Source of the DNA: Lacrimispora algidixylanolytica
Lineage (GTDB): Bacteria; Bacillota; Clostridia; Lachnospirales; Lachnospiraceae
Reading direction: 5' to 3'
DNA: 64,000 bases
Assembly: GCF_003609635.1 (NCBI RefSeq)
Contig: NZ_MCIA01000032.1
Coordinates: 1-64,000, forward strand
In this document: positions 63,911 through 64,000 of the stretch, piece by piece
Layout: each line of letters starts with the position of its first letter
Position numbering within the stretch: the stretch's first letter is position 1
Translations under genes and position numbers: made by a program
Notes under the pieces: model-generated
Seen by the model: the letters and a program-made list of their open reading frames with translations, nothing else
Database searches by the model: none
Told to the model about the DNA's origin: nothing

Positions 63911-64000
63911 GCGTATTTTTGTTGGAGTGTTATAATAAAATTATCCAATAGATGGCAGACGTAAACAAAGTGACCATCCATTTGTCAAATATTTATCAAA

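Noticed and set aside
63712-63981. Minus-strand 89-aa ORF at the right edge
   Set aside because: It is Tyr/Trp-rich with no ribosome binding site, and coincides with an inverted-repeat element; likely not coding.

Overview
The window looks like a chromosomal segment of a strictly anaerobic Gram-positive bacterium of the Clostridia. The Lachnospiraceae, Lacrimispora/Clostridium sphenoides-like group is my inference. The grounds are moderate-to-low GC with AT-rich spacers, AGGAGG ribosome binding sites, TTGACA/TATAAT promoters, a selenium-dependent Stickland-type reductase, hybrid-cluster protein, many ferredoxin/flavodoxin-type genes and a tandem glycine riboswitch. I see no insertion sequence, phage or CRISPR array.

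Left part (1-24 kb) is made of short independent units. These are: a GntR-regulated OpuC-type osmolyte ABC transporter (137-3616); a DUF2207 membrane protein; a soluble PQQ-type sugar dehydrogenase; a metallophosphoesterase; a ferredoxin-nitroreductase with its probable TetR repressor; a GH62/GH127 arabinose-releasing pair; an HPr-like protein with a metallo-beta-lactamase-fold hydrolase; an ada gene with an internal frameshift; an RpoD-like sigma factor; a Ctc/L25 gene with a leader attenuator; a PadR-polyferredoxin-flavodoxin operon; and several very small genes.

Middle part (24-36 kb) is carbohydrate uptake and surface chemistry. It holds a LicT/BglG antiterminator with its RAT and terminator, a beta-glucoside PTS permease and a 6-phospho-beta-glucosidase, then a GH95 enzyme. 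A tandem glycine riboswitch precedes a Na+/amino acid symporter, followed by an MBOAT/SGNH acylation pair and an AI-2E-type membrane protein.

Right part (36-59 kb) is a selenium and Stickland island. An amino acid ABC transporter is followed by a double-cubane-cluster reductase and its ATPase activase. Next come selD, a LysR gene, a cysteine desulfurase, yedF and a DUF3343 gene. Then tRNA-Sec (selC), selB, trxB, trxA, grdA (in-frame UGA), grdC, grdD, selA, a component-B proprotein, a component-B selenoprotein (in-frame UGA), a BCCT transporter, a second LysR and an FCD-type GntR gene. Component B resembles the betaine/sarcosine type more than the glycine type, and a BCCT transporter lies next to it. 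The likely job is therefore import of betaine (or a relative), reduction to acetyl phosphate plus an amine, and local supply of all selenocysteine machinery. A 17-bp core (ATTGTAGACAATCTACA) inside larger palindromes sits at the predicted transcription start of both selD and selC, pointing to one regulator for both transcription units.

The right edge (59-64 kb) carries an amino acid permease, hydroxylamine reductase (Hcp), a flavin reductase-family protein and a small Cys-rich membrane protein. All assignments rest on reading the translations by eye; no database search was run.
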